Source: JAEUQQ01 sp963697285 (GTDB taxonomy: Bacteria; Acidobacteriota; Vicinamibacteria; Vicinamibacterales; JAFNAJ01). From it: a DNA stretch of 64,000 nt. The position numbers and the translations under genes were made by a program. Shown one piece after another: positions 8,223-16,647 of the stretch. Every line of letters starts with the position of its first letter. Position 1 is the first letter of the stretch. A model generated the notes under the pieces. The model did not search any database. It was given only the letters and a program-made list of their open reading frames with translations, and was not told the origin of the DNA. The stretch is from contig CAVONI010000012.1 in NCBI GenBank assembly GCA_963697285.1, positions 186,001 through 250,000 on the forward strand, written 5' to 3'.

Positions 8223-9054
8223 TCGTTGTGAGGGCCGCCGCGTCGTCCATGGTGATCACGAGTTCATCGTCACCCGCGGGCGCCACGGTGTACGTCAGCT
8301 TGCGGGCCAGGTCGATCACGACGCGTGTGACCAGCGGCGTGCGGCTGTTGATCGCCACGCGGACACGCAGCACGCCACCCTGGTTCACGGGTAACGTCGC
8401 CGGAACGCGCGACACCACGCCCGGCAGGTCGATCACCACGCGGGGCGGCGGATCGCCGGCATCCCCGACGGAACTCGGGACCAGGCGACCGTTGCCACGC
8501 AGGCGAATGCGGGTGCGGCCCTCGGCATTCTCGGAGACGATCGCGAGAAGCGCGTTGGCCTGAGGAGCGGATTCCTGAACGGCCTGGGCGCCTGCACCGG
8601 GCCTCGCCGCCGGCGTCGCACCGGCCACGGCGAGGGGCGTCGAGGTCGCCGGATCGAACTCGACGATGATCTCGCGCTGCAGGCTGCGCACGCGGGCAAG
8701 GCGCGGTTCCGACAGGCGCACGCGCACCCGGGCCACCTCGGCGCCATCGCTGGCGGTAGTCGCCTCGAAGGCGACCTCGGCCACGGGCCCGCCGGCTGGC
8801 GTGGCGCGACGTGTCACGGCGGCATCCGCCCGGGCATGCCGGAGATCGATGAGGACCGTGAGCGGGTCGGGCTGCGTCGCGGCGTACGACACGGGGGCCG
8901 ATGCTTCGATCACGACCGAGGAGTTGCGCGCCTCGATGCGTGATCGAACTTCGAGCACCTGCGCGACGGGCAGGGCCGCACGCGTCGTGACGCCCGCGGT
9001 GAGGGCCACGCCGACGAACGCGACCAGCGGACGAATCGCGGAACGCGGGTACAT
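8161..9054 (-). CDS. pilQ: AMIN-domain N-terminal part of PilQ (upstream frame of a split gene)
   Basis: The 297-residue product has a signal peptide (about 1-28) and two AMIN-like beta domains (about 30-130 and 165-265). These are the peptidoglycan-binding modules that precede the secretin domain in PilQ, shown by patterns such as LTVLIDLRHA, REIIVEFDP, PPRVVIDLPGV and LVTRVVIDLARKLTY. It ends in a basic Arg/Gly tail that looks like out-of-frame reading of the linker seen in the next frame. The stop is at 8161, 62 nt beyond the start of the secretin frame. Its ATG at 9054 abuts the pilP TAA, so expression is coupled. Alternatives are a true two-gene PilQ, a programmed frameshift, or a mutation or assembly error. 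Confidence 0.88.
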   Translation of the reverse strand: MYPRSAIRPLVAFVGVALTAGVTTRAALPVAQVLEVRSRIEARNSSVVIEASAPVSYAATQPDPLTVLIDLRHARADAAVTRRATPAGGPVAEVAFEATTASDGAEVARVRVRLSEPRLARVRSLQREIIVEFDPATSTPLAVAGATPAARPGAGAQAVQESAPQANALLAIVSENAEGRTRIRLRGNGRLVPSSVGDAGDPPPRVVIDLPGVVSRVPATLPVNQGGVLRVRVAINSRTPLVTRVVIDLARKLTYTVAPAGDDELVITMDDAAALTTSAAPPRRGRAAPRGGRATRR

Positions 9055-9567
9055 TTACCTGCCCTCCTCATTGGGCCGCAGCGGCTTGCGGATTTCGCGC
9101 TGCTTGACGAGCGAAAGCGGATCGTTGACCTGCTGCACGAAGACGATCGCGTCGGCCAGGACGGCCTTCACGCTCGCGTCGTAGAGCTTCTCGCCGCCCC
9201 GCACGAGGTACGTCTTGCCATCGGGTGCTTGCACCATACCGAGATACGTCCCATTGTTCGCGATGATGCCTTTGATGGCGACGTCGCTGACGGCAACGCC
9301 CGGCAGACCATCTGGACGTGGCGCCTGAATCTTCTGCTGCTCGACCCCGCGGTTGAGCAAGTTCACGAACGGGTCCCGACGTCCTTCGGGGTTGTAGGTG
9401 TAGCCCTGGGGAGCCGGCAGGGGCTGGCGGGGGGCCTCCGCGCCGGTGCGGCCCGGTGTGGCCTTCGCCGGCGGCCGCTGCTGCGCCGCGATCGGGCCAA
9501 GGCCGGCCAGCACGGCGAGTGCCAGCGTGACCGCAGCGCGCGTCCGGCGTCTCGAGGTAATCGTCAT
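9055..9567 (-). CDS. pilP: Type IV pilus lipoprotein-like protein PilP
   Basis: The 170-residue periplasmic protein connects the PilN/PilO inner-membrane complex to the PilQ secretin. It shows an N-terminal signal segment (ALAVLAGLGPIAAQ), a Pro-rich flexible region, the conserved segment YNPEGRRDPFVNLL, and a beta domain with IKGIIANNGTYLGMVQAPDG and YLVRGGEKL, all typical of PilP. Unlike the proteobacterial lipoprotein it has no lipobox cysteine, so it may be a soluble or signal-anchored form. It lies between pilO and pilQ in the standard order, with 4 nt to the pilO stop. Confidence 0.9.
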   Translation of the reverse strand: MTITSRRRTRAAVTLALAVLAGLGPIAAQQRPPAKATPGRTGAEAPRQPLPAPQGYTYNPEGRRDPFVNLLNRGVEQQKIQAPRPDGLPGVAVSDVAIKGIIANNGTYLGMVQAPDGKTYLVRGGEKLYDASVKAVLADAIVFVQQVNDPLSLVKQREIRKPLRPNEEGR

Positions 9568-9571
9568 CGTC

Positions 9572-10219
9572 CTACCGCCTCACCGGGGCCGCCGCGACTT
9601 TCGCGGGGCTCGCGCCTGCACGCGCAGCAGGCGCCGGATTCTCGATCAGCACGAACGTCGTCGCCAGGCATTCGGCCGTGATCGTCGACGACTTCGCGGG
9701 GTCAGTGCTGCCGGCTCCGCGCCGCTGTCCCTCGCCCTTCACGACGATGTTGCTCACGTTGATGATCCGCGGCACCTTGCTGACCTTGTCGAAGAAGTAG
9801 CCGAGGTCGTGGTAGGTGCCCTCGAGTTCGAGCGAAATCGGCCACTCGGCGTGCAACTGCTTCGTCACGATGGCCTGCGGCTTGAAGCCGCGGATCTCGA
9901 GATTCGACTGCGTGGCCAGCGTCTGGATCCGCCGGAGCAGATCGCCCACGTCCTTCTGCTCGGGCAACACCGCCTTCAGCCCGTCGAGACGCGCCTGCAG
10001 GTCGGTCACCTGCGCCTGGAACTCCTGCAGCTTCCGCGCGGTCGTCTGCGCCTTCACGATTTCGGCGCGCAGGTCGTCGAGCCGGCGCTGGCGTGTGGCC
10101 AGTTCGGCCCGGGCGGCCGAATCGTAGAAATAGAAGTACGCCGCGATCGCGCCTGCGGCCACGAGGGCGAACACGCCGATCTGGCCATACCACGGGATCT
10201 TCTTCAGTCCGAGTTCCAT
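9572..10219 (-). CDS. pilO: Type IV pilus inner-membrane protein PilO
   Basis: This 215-residue bitopic protein forms the PilN-PilO heterodimer of the alignment subcomplex. It has a short cytoplasmic N-terminus with the family pattern LGLKKIPWYGQ, one membrane helix (about 14-34), a coiled-coil (about 36-85) and a ferredoxin-like periplasmic domain (SLELEGTYHDLGYFFDKVSK). The ATG at 10219 is used; the upstream part of the open frame is Arg/Pro-rich shadow. The gap to pilN is 13 nt. The C-terminal 20 residues are Ala/Pro-rich and probably disordered. Confidence 0.92.
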   Translation of the reverse strand: MELGLKKIPWYGQIGVFALVAAGAIAAYFYFYDSAARAELATRQRRLDDLRAEIVKAQTTARKLQEFQAQVTDLQARLDGLKAVLPEQKDVGDLLRRIQTLATQSNLEIRGFKPQAIVTKQLHAEWPISLELEGTYHDLGYFFDKVSKVPRIINVSNIVVKGEGQRRGAGSTDPAKSSTITAECLATTFVLIENPAPAARAGASPAKVAAAPVRR

Positions 10220-10232
10220 GGGTGCGTCCCCG

Positions 10233-10871
10233 CTACCGCGTGCCCGCCGCGGCCGGCGCCGGACGTGGGGTGGCCGGCACCGCGGGGGCGAGAGTCGCTC
10301 CCGTCGGCGCGCCGGGCAGTTGGAACTGGGCCTTGACGCTGAAGCGCACCACGTCGGCCGCCTCCTGCGCGTTCTCGACCTGTGAATCGAGGATCTCGAC
10401 GGGCCGGGCAAAGTACCCGGAGTCCTCGAGATTCCCCACGAAATCAGACAGGGCCGTCAGCGACGTGGTCCGCCCCTCGAGCTTGACCCCCGTCGCGTCC
10501 TGCGTGAGCGTGGTCAGCCAGAGCCGATCGGGCAGCGCGCGGCTGATCTCGTCGAGCATGCGGACGGGGCCGCTCTGGCCCTTGCGCAGTTCCTCGATGA
10601 GCGCGACGCGCTCCTGGAGCTGCTGCTTGCGTGCCTCGAAATCCTGGACGTCCTTCAAGACGGTGCGGAGGCGCTGGGTCTCGAGCTGCGCGGCCGCGAT
10701 CTCGGTGTCGACCCTCGCCGACTCCTGGCGCAACGAGACGAAGCGCCATCCGAGGAACAAGGCGGCCACCGCGAGGATCGCCGTCCCGGCAATCGCCACC
10801 TTCTGCGTCGCCAGCAGTGACGGACGCTTCTTCTGCTCACGCTCGACAGCGAGCAAGTTGATGCGAATCAT
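10233..10871 (-). CDS. pilN: Type IV pilus inner-membrane protein PilN
   Basis: The 212-residue protein starts with the conserved cytoplasmic motif MIRINLLAVER, which binds the groove of PilM, followed by one membrane helix (about 26-46), a coiled-coil (about 50-95) and a periplasmic ferredoxin-like fold (LPDRLWLTTLTQDATGVKLE). It bridges cytoplasmic PilM to the periplasmic PilO/PilP ring. Its ATG overlaps the pilM stop by 4 nt (ATGA). The last 25 residues are a low-complexity Ala/Pro tail. Confidence 0.94.
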   Translation of the reverse strand: MIRINLLAVEREQKKRPSLLATQKVAIAGTAILAVAALFLGWRFVSLRQESARVDTEIAAAQLETQRLRTVLKDVQDFEARKQQLQERVALIEELRKGQSGPVRMLDEISRALPDRLWLTTLTQDATGVKLEGRTTSLTALSDFVGNLEDSGYFARPVEILDSQVENAQEAADVVRFSVKAQFQLPGAPTGATLAPAVPATPRPAPAAAGTR

Positions 10872-11944
10872 CGGTCGCCCACCCGTCGCAGCGCCAGGCC
10901 CACCGCCACCGCCACGGTCGCGGCGACATCGTCGGACGATTGCACCCCGAACTTCGCCGGGTCGAAGCTGATCCGCTTGAACGGGTCGAAGTTCTCGATC
11001 TGCGCCTCGAACCGGTCGCCGAGCATCTCGGCGAACCCTTCGACGCGCGAGGCGCCGCCGCTGACCACGATGCGGTCGATGTGATCGGTGCCGGTCGTGC
11101 CGCGGAAGAAGTCGAAGGTCTTCTGAATCTCGAGGAGGACGTTGTCGGTCACGGCCCGCAGCACCGGTCGCGCGTGCTCGGGGCCGAGCCCGTCAACGGC
11201 GGTGCCGCGCTTGAGGCGCTCGGCGTCGTCGTGCGAGATGTGGAGTTCCTTCTGGAGCGCCTCGGTGAAGGCGTTGCCGCCGATCGAGATGTCGCGCGTG
11301 AACAGCGACTGGGTGCCGGCGATCACGTTCACGTTGGTGGCGCTGGCCCCGGCGTTGACGAGCGCCACGATGGCCCCGGCCTCGAGATCGTAGTTCGCCT
11401 CGTAACAGTTCTGCAGGGCAAAGGCGTCGACATCGACGACCACGGGGATGCGGCCGGCCTGGCGGATCACGCCGGTGTAGTCGGCGATCTTCTCTTTCTT
11501 GGCGGCCACGAGCAACACTTCCATGCCCGTGCCGCTGGTGGCCGATCCCGGCGCCCCGCTCAGGACCTGATAGTCGAGGTTGACGTCCTGGATGTCGAAG
11601 GGCACGTACTGCTCGGCTTCCCAGGTGATCGACTCGGCGAGCTCGGCCTCGGACATCGGGGGCAGCGTGATTTTCTTGACGATGACGGCGGTCCCCGACA
11701 AGGACGCGACGACGTTGCGCGACTTGAGGCCATGCTCGTCGAACAGGCGACGGATGGCATCGGCCACGGCCGCGCCGTCGATGACCGCGCCGTCCACGAT
11801 GCTGTCGGCTGGCAGGGCTTGCGTGCCGAAACCGACGACCTTGTACGACTTGCCGGACGGGCGCAGCTCGACCGCTTTGACTGCGCTCGAACCGATGTCG
11901 AGCCCGACGAGGGGTCGCGATCTCCAGAACACGGGCAGCCTCAT
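10868..11944 (-). CDS. pilM: Type IV pilus actin-like protein PilM
   Basis: The 358-residue cytoplasmic protein has the FtsA/actin-type ATPase fold: phosphate-1 motif VGLDIGSSAVKAVEL near the N-terminus, the segment ITWEAEQYVPFDI diagnostic of PilM, and the adenosine motif IVVSGGASRVEGF near the C-terminus. It recruits PilN to build the pilus alignment complex. I chose the ATG at 11944; the extra 12 codons of the open frame upstream lack conservation. It is the first gene of the minus-strand operon, about 30 nt downstream of a predicted sigma-70 promoter. No convincing ribosome site precedes the ATG. Confidence 0.95.
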   Translation of the reverse strand: MRLPVFWRSRPLVGLDIGSSAVKAVELRPSGKSYKVVGFGTQALPADSIVDGAVIDGAAVADAIRRLFDEHGLKSRNVVASLSGTAVIVKKITLPPMSEAELAESITWEAEQYVPFDIQDVNLDYQVLSGAPGSATSGTGMEVLLVAAKKEKIADYTGVIRQAGRIPVVVDVDAFALQNCYEANYDLEAGAIVALVNAGASATNVNVIAGTQSLFTRDISIGGNAFTEALQKELHISHDDAERLKRGTAVDGLGPEHARPVLRAVTDNVLLEIQKTFDFFRGTTGTDHIDRIVVSGGASRVEGFAEMLGDRFEAQIENFDPFKRISFDPAKFGVQSSDDVAATVAVAVGLALRRVGDR

Positions 11945-12384
11945 TGCGCGACCGGGCACGACGCTGTGCGAGGAGCGCACATTAATCGCACACTAGCACG
12001 CCTGTCAAACCAAGACGCTCCAGTTGGCTGGCGCGCCGTGACCTTGCGGGGAGCAAGCGAGGTGCCAACGACGGCCGAGTCACGAAGTGCATGGATTCCG
12101 GCAGTTTCGGCGCACGACCGACCCGCTGCCCCCAGGCATTTTCATTTCCTTCTACGCTTCTGCCTGAGCGCCCACGCAATTCGTCAGCAGGACTATCGGG
12201 TGGTGCACACGAGCCCGACAGGGGCCACGGCGCAGGTTTCTGGCCCTGTCGCGACCGGTCGGCTGACCCTGCATGACGGAATACCGGACAACTCAACCGG
12301 ATTGGGTTATGCTGAAACTTCCCTTCCGCCGCCTTCCTCGGTGACCGTGCGTCGCTGCGGCCCGTGGCTCCCGGCGTGTGCCTG
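11945..12384. other. Divergent intergenic region between pilM and rplM
   Basis: These 440 bp hold the pilM promoter on the left and lead into the rplM promoter on the right. Between about 12010 and 12380 I find no convincing gene, tRNA or terminator. The open frames crossing it have shadow-type Arg/Pro composition. A TATGCT hexamer near 12309 could be a second -10 for the rightward operon but lacks a good -35. Confidence 0.5.
11981..12008 (-). promoter_or_regulatory. Sigma-70-type promoter for the pilM operon
   Basis: On the minus strand TTGACA (12008-12003) is followed after 16 nt by ATTAAT (11986-11981), four of six matches to TATAAT. The predicted transcript would start near 11974, leaving a leader of about 30 nt before the pilM ATG. 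The assignment rests on the perfect -35 and the position; spacing is one short of optimal. Confidence 0.6.
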
Positions 12385-12414
12385 TTGACACATCAGCGCG
12401 AAGCCGCGTAAACT
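12385..12414 (+). promoter_or_regulatory. Sigma-70-type promoter for rplM-rpsI
   Basis: A perfect TTGACA (12385-12390), an 18-nt spacer and TAAACT (12409-12414) make this one of the strongest promoter matches in the window. Transcription would begin about 12421, giving a 34-nt leader that is almost entirely the hairpin and ribosome site before rplM. Confidence 0.75.
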
Positions 12415-12423
12415 TTCGGTTTG

Positions 12424-12439
12424 CCGTCACCAGTGACGG
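12424..12439 (+). promoter_or_regulatory. Hairpin in the rplM leader
   Basis: CCGTCAC and GTGACGG form a perfect 7-bp inverted repeat separated by only CA, so the RNA would fold as a tight 5-6 bp stem ending about 5 nt before the AGAGGG ribosome site of rplM. Ribosomal-protein leaders containing L13-controlled structures are known in other bacteria; whether this short stem has that role is an inference from position only. Confidence 0.45.
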
Positions 12440-12454
12440 TCTCAGAGAGGGTTC

Positions 12455-12886
12455 ATGCGCACGTTCGTTCCCAGCGCCACCACGGTCACGCGCCGGTGGC
12501 ACGTCATCGACGCCAACGGCCAGGTCCTTGGCCGGGTGGCCAGCATCGCGGCCACGTTGCTGCAGGGCAAGCACCGCGCCCAGTACGTGCCGTTCCTCGA
12601 TCTCGGCGACCACGTGATCATCGTGAACGCCGCCCGGATCAAGCTGACGGGCAACAAGGAAACGCAGAAGATCTATCGTCGCCACAGCGGATACGAAGGC
12701 GGGTTGCGCGAAGAGCGCGCCAAGGACGTTCGCCAGCGGCATCCGGAGCGCCTGATCGAGGAAGCCGTGCGCGGCATGCTTCCGAAGTCGACGCTGGGTG
12801 ATGCGATGTACCGCAAGCTCAAGGTCTATGCGGCGGCGGAGCATCCGCACACCGCGCAGCAACCCACCGCATACGAGGTCGCCTAG
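12455..12886 (+). CDS. rplM: Large-subunit ribosomal protein L13 (uL13)
   Basis: The 143-residue product is a complete L13, an early-assembling protein of the 50S subunit that binds 23S rRNA. Typical segments are WHVIDANGQVLGRVAS near the N-terminus, DHVIIVNAARIKLTGNK in the middle, and AVRGMLPKSTLGDAMYRKL near the C-terminus. It has an AGAGGG ribosome site and lies 2 nt from rpsI, the usual rplM-rpsI pair. Expression should follow growth rate through the TTGACA promoter just upstream. Confidence 0.98.
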   Translation: MRTFVPSATTVTRRWHVIDANGQVLGRVASIAATLLQGKHRAQYVPFLDLGDHVIIVNAARIKLTGNKETQKIYRRHSGYEGGLREERAKDVRQRHPERLIEEAVRGMLPKSTLGDAMYRKLKVYAAAEHPHTAQQPTAYEVA

Positions 12887-12888
12887 TC

Positions 12889-13281
12889 GTGGCAGTCGCA
12901 CAGTATTACGGAACGGGCCGGCGCAAGACGTCGACGGCTCGCGTGTTCCTGCGCCCGGGCACGGGTGTCATCACGGTGAACCAGCGCCCGGTCGAGCAGT
13001 TCTTCCCGACCCCGACGCTCCAGACGATCATCCAGCAGCCGCTGGCCCTGACCGAGACGGCCGCGAAGTTCGACATCTACGCGACGGCCGAGGGCGGCGG
13101 GATTGCCGGCCAGGCCGGCGCGATGCGGCTGGGGATCTCGCGCGCGTTGATTGAGTACAGTCTCGAGTTGCGGCCGGCGCTGAAGCGTGCAGGCTTCCTG
13201 ACGCGTGATGCGCGCGCCAAGGAACGCAAGAAGTACGGTTTGGCTGGCGCCCGCAAGCGGTTCCAGTTCAGCAAGCGCTAA
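12889..13281 (+). CDS. rpsI: Small-subunit ribosomal protein S9 (uS9)
   Basis: The 130-residue protein is standard S9, whose basic C-terminal tail reaches the P-site tRNA. It shows YYGTGRRKTSTARVFL at the N-terminus, the conserved GGGIAGQAGAMRLGISRAL, and the ending KYGLAGARKRFQFSKR. Translation starts at a GTG 2 nt after the rplM stop, so it depends on coupling rather than on its own strong ribosome site. Confidence 0.98.
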   Translation: MAVAQYYGTGRRKTSTARVFLRPGTGVITVNQRPVEQFFPTPTLQTIIQQPLALTETAAKFDIYATAEGGGIAGQAGAMRLGISRALIEYSLELRPALKRAGFLTRDARAKERKKYGLAGARKRFQFSKR

Positions 13282-13309
13282 ACACGTTCAGGACGATTTG
13301 GGAGGAAGC

Positions 13310-14116
<807 letters not shown>

Positions 14117-14135
14117 GTTCCGACGTGTAATCCCG

Positions 14136-14169
14136 ACGCCGGCCCGGGGGCGCTCGACCCGGCCGGCGT
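14136..14169 (+). terminator. GC-rich hairpin after rpsB, possible attenuator
   Basis: ACGCCGGCC (14136-14144) pairs with GGCCGGCGT (14161-14169), a 9-bp stem followed by TTCGTTTG. The T tract is interrupted, so it may be a partial terminator that lowers tsf relative to rpsB. A second hairpin follows immediately. Confidence 0.5.
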
Positions 14170-14179
14170 TTCGTTTGTA

Positions 14180-14201
14180 CCGGCGCATCGCGGTGCGCCG
14201 G
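14180..14201 (+). terminator. Second hairpin in the rpsB-tsf gap
   Basis: CCGGCGCA (14180-14187) and TGCGCCGG (14194-14201) form a perfect 8-bp stem with a 6-nt loop, followed by a pyrimidine-rich CTCTGTCTGTC. Together with the preceding stem it fills the short gap before tsf. Attenuation or RNA processing between the two genes is plausible; neither is shown by sequence alone. Confidence 0.4.
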
Positions 14202-14242
14202 CTCTGTCTGTCGTTCCTACCAGATCCGTGGAGACCCGATTC

Positions 14243-15106
14243 ATGGCGATCACTGCCGAACTCGTGAAGACCCTGCGCGACCGCACCGGCGCAGGCATGA
14301 TGGACTGCAAGGCCGTTCTCGTCGAAACCAACGGCGACATCGAAGCCGCACTCGACCTGCTCAGGACCCGTGGCATCGCCAAGGCCGAAAAGCGCGTGGG
14401 CCGCACGGCCAGCGACGGGGTGCTTGCCACCTGGCTGTCGTCTGACCACACCGCGGGCATGATCGTCGAGGTGAATTGCGAGACCGACTTCGTCGCGCGC
14501 ACCGACGACTTCCAGGCCCTCGTGAAGTTCATCCTCGACCAGGCCGTCGCCGCCGGCGACGGCGCCACGACCGAATGGGCAAAGGACCCGAGCGGACCCA
14601 TCCAGCCGAGCATCCAGCCTGTGATCGCGAAGCTCGGCGAGAACATCACCGTCTCGCGCATCGTCCGCTTCGCCGGACGTGGCATCGTGACCCACTACGT
14701 CCACCTCGGGGGCAAGATCGGTGTGCTCGTCGAGGCGACGGGGGTCGATGCGTCGCAGGCCGACAACGAGGCACTCAAGGCACTGCTCAAGGAGATCGCG
14801 TTGCAGGTGGCGGCCGCCATGCCCGTGTACCTGACGCGTGCCGACGTGCCCGCCGACGTGCTCGAGCGCGAGAAGAACGTGTATCGCGGCCAGATGGCCG
14901 ATTCGGGTAAGCCGGCCAACGTGATCGAGAAGATCATCGAGGGCAAGCTCGGGAGCTTCTACGAGCAGAACGTGCTCGTCGATCAGCCGTCGATCCGCGA
15001 TCCCAAGGTCAAGGTGTCGCAGATGGTCGCCGACGCGGCCAAGGCGATCGGCGCGCCGGTCAGCATCTCGCGCTTCGCCCGCGTGAGGGTTGGCGAACAG
15101 GCCTGA
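14243..15106 (+). CDS. tsf: Translation elongation factor Ts
   Basis: The 287-residue guanine nucleotide exchange factor reloads EF-Tu with GTP. It begins MAITAELVKTLRDRTGAGMM, the UBA-like ribosome-proximal domain, followed by the EF-Tu contact MDCKAVL and TDFVART motif, and a core with VLVEATGVDA and GKLGSFYEQNVLVDQ. I prefer the ATG at 14243 (GGAG about 9 nt upstream) over an in-frame GTG five codons earlier. The usual rpsB-tsf-pyrH-frr order is preserved. Confidence 0.97.
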   Translation: MAITAELVKTLRDRTGAGMMDCKAVLVETNGDIEAALDLLRTRGIAKAEKRVGRTASDGVLATWLSSDHTAGMIVEVNCETDFVARTDDFQALVKFILDQAVAAGDGATTEWAKDPSGPIQPSIQPVIAKLGENITVSRIVRFAGRGIVTHYVHLGGKIGVLVEATGVDASQADNEALKALLKEIALQVAAAMPVYLTRADVPADVLEREKNVYRGQMADSGKPANVIEKIIEGKLGSFYEQNVLVDQPSIRDPKVKVSQMVADAAKAIGAPVSISRFARVRVGEQA

Positions 15107-15149
15107 GGGTCGCACGCCAGGCCGTCGTTCCGGCACGGTGGTTTTCGTC

Positions 15150-15194
15150 ACGACCCCGACGTGCGTCCCCCGCAGGTCGGGGTCGTTGTCGTTT
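15150..15194 (+). terminator. Rho-independent terminator after tsf
   Basis: ACGACCCCGAC (15150-15160) pairs perfectly with GTCGGGGTCGT (15176-15186), an 11-bp GC-rich stem with a 15-nt loop, followed by TGTCGTTT. It ends the rpsB-tsf transcript just before the pyrH promoter. Confidence 0.8.
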
Positions 15195-15201
15195 GCTGCG
15201 C

Positions 15202-15207
15202 TATAAT
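15202..15207 (+). promoter_or_regulatory. TATAAT -10 box 8 nt before the pyrH start
   Basis: The perfect TATAAT at 15202-15207 lies only 8 nt from the pyrH ATG at 15216, so a transcript starting 7-9 nt downstream of the box would begin at or next to the start codon. No ribosome site fits in between. The -35 position falls within the upstream terminator arm and is a poor match. I read it as a leaderless-mRNA promoter. Confidence 0.65.
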
Positions 15208-15215
15208 CGCGCCCG

Positions 15216-15932
15216 ATGTCTGAGCCCGCCTTCTCGCGCGTCCTCCTCAAGCTCTCTGGTGAAGCGCTCATGGGCAACCAGGGGTTCGGCATCGACCCCG
15301 AGGTGGCCACGCAGGTGGCACGCGACATCGCCTCGGTCCAGGCGCTGGGCGTCCAGACGGCGTGTGTCATCGGCGGCGGCAACATCTTCCGCGGCGTGAA
15401 GGCGAGCGCCAAGGGCATGGACCGGGCCACTGCCGACTACATGGGCATGCTGGCGACCGTCATCAACGCGCTGGCGCTGCAGGACGCCCTCGAGAAGATC
15501 GACGTGGTGACGCGCGTGGTCAGCGCCATCGAGATGCGGGCGGTCGCCGAGCCCTTCATCCGGCGCCGTGCGATCCGCCACCTCGAGAAGGGCCGCGTGG
15601 TGATCTTCGCGGCCGGTACTGGCAACCCCTACTTCACCACCGACACGGCGGCGGCGTTGCGCGCGATGGAGATCAAGGCCGACGCGATCTTCAAGGCCAC
15701 CAAGGTCGACGGGATCTACACGGCCGATCCCCTGAAGGACCCGACCGCGACGCGGTTCGACCGGATTTCATACCTGAGCGTGCTCGAACAGGGCCTGAAG
15801 GTCATGGACGCCACGGCGATCACGCTCTGCATGGACAACCACCTGCCCATCATGGTGTTCAACTTGCGCACCCCGGGCAACCTGAAGCGGGCGGTGCTCG
15901 GCGAGGCGGTGGGCTCGCTGGTCACGGCGTAA
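15216..15932 (+). CDS. pyrH: UMP kinase
   Basis: The 238-residue amino-acid-kinase-fold enzyme phosphorylates UMP to UDP, the entry to UTP and CTP synthesis. It has LLKLSGEALMG at the N-terminus, the glycine loop VIGGGNIFRG, the UMP-binding segment MGMLATVINALALQ, and FAAGTGNPYFTTDTAAALRA. Length and order match bacterial PyrH. The mRNA is probably leaderless because a TATAAT lies 8 nt upstream of the ATG. Confidence 0.97.
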   Translation: MSEPAFSRVLLKLSGEALMGNQGFGIDPEVATQVARDIASVQALGVQTACVIGGGNIFRGVKASAKGMDRATADYMGMLATVINALALQDALEKIDVVTRVVSAIEMRAVAEPFIRRRAIRHLEKGRVVIFAAGTGNPYFTTDTAAALRAMEIKADAIFKATKVDGIYTADPLKDPTATRFDRISYLSVLEQGLKVMDATAITLCMDNHLPIMVFNLRTPGNLKRAVLGEAVGSLVTA

Positions 15933-16000
15933 TCCGTCCCCTGCGGGCGCCGCCTCCGGCCAGCGCCCCGACTTCCCCATCCCACGGAGCGAACATCGCC

Positions 16001-16573
16001 ATGGATGCGAACGACCTGAAGACGCTGTACGGTGACGTGAAGAAGCGCATGGATGCCTCGGTGGAGCACGTCCGCCGCGAACTCGCGGGCGTGCGGACGG
16101 GTCGGCCCTCGGTGACGATCCTCGACCCCGTGCACGTCGACGCCTACGGGGCGTCGATGCCGCTCAACCAGGTCGCCACCCTGTCGGTGCCCGAGCCGAC
16201 GGCCATCGTCGTCCAGCCGTTCGACCCGCAGTTGATGGGCGTCGTCGAGAAGGCCATCCGCGCCGCCAACCTCGGCCTCAACCCCCAGAACGACGGCAAG
16301 GTCATCCGCATTCCCCTGCCGCCCCTCACAGAGGAACGACGCAAGGAACTCTCGAAGCTCGTGCACAAGTACGCCGAAGAGGGCCGCAACCACGTGCGCC
16401 TCGGCCGCCGCGACGCCAACGAGCGGCTGAAGAAGATGCTCAAGGAGTCGCTGATCTCCGAGGACGACGAGCGTCGCGGTCTCGAGGAAGTGCAGAAGAT
16501 CACCGACAGCGAGATCGGCGTGATCGACGAGATGCAGCGCAAGAAGGACGATGAGTTGCTGAAGAAACACTGA
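16001..16573 (+). CDS. frr: Ribosome recycling factor
   Basis: The 190-residue protein, together with EF-G, splits the post-termination ribosome. Expected features are present: ELAGVRTGRPSVTILDPVHV in domain I, TLSVPEPTAIVVQPFDP in domain II, and the C-terminal helix ending in KKDDELLKKH. GGAG lies 11 nt before the ATG. An open frame continues far upstream inside pyrH and was discarded as shadow. The 68-nt gap from pyrH indicates co-transcription. Confidence 0.97.
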   Translation: MDANDLKTLYGDVKKRMDASVEHVRRELAGVRTGRPSVTILDPVHVDAYGASMPLNQVATLSVPEPTAIVVQPFDPQLMGVVEKAIRAANLGLNPQNDGKVIRIPLPPLTEERRKELSKLVHKYAEEGRNHVRLGRRDANERLKKMLKESLISEDDERRGLEEVQKITDSEIGVIDEMQRKKDDELLKKH

Positions 16574-16647
16574 ACGAGTCTTCATGCCGAAGGACGTGAA
16601 GACGCCGTTCATCCGCGAATGCGCGATGGGCTACGAGATCGCCGGCC

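Noticed and set aside
15362..16573. 403-residue protein containing frr as its C-terminus
   Set aside because: The first half is an out-of-frame reading of pyrH. frr starts at its own ATG with a GGAG site.
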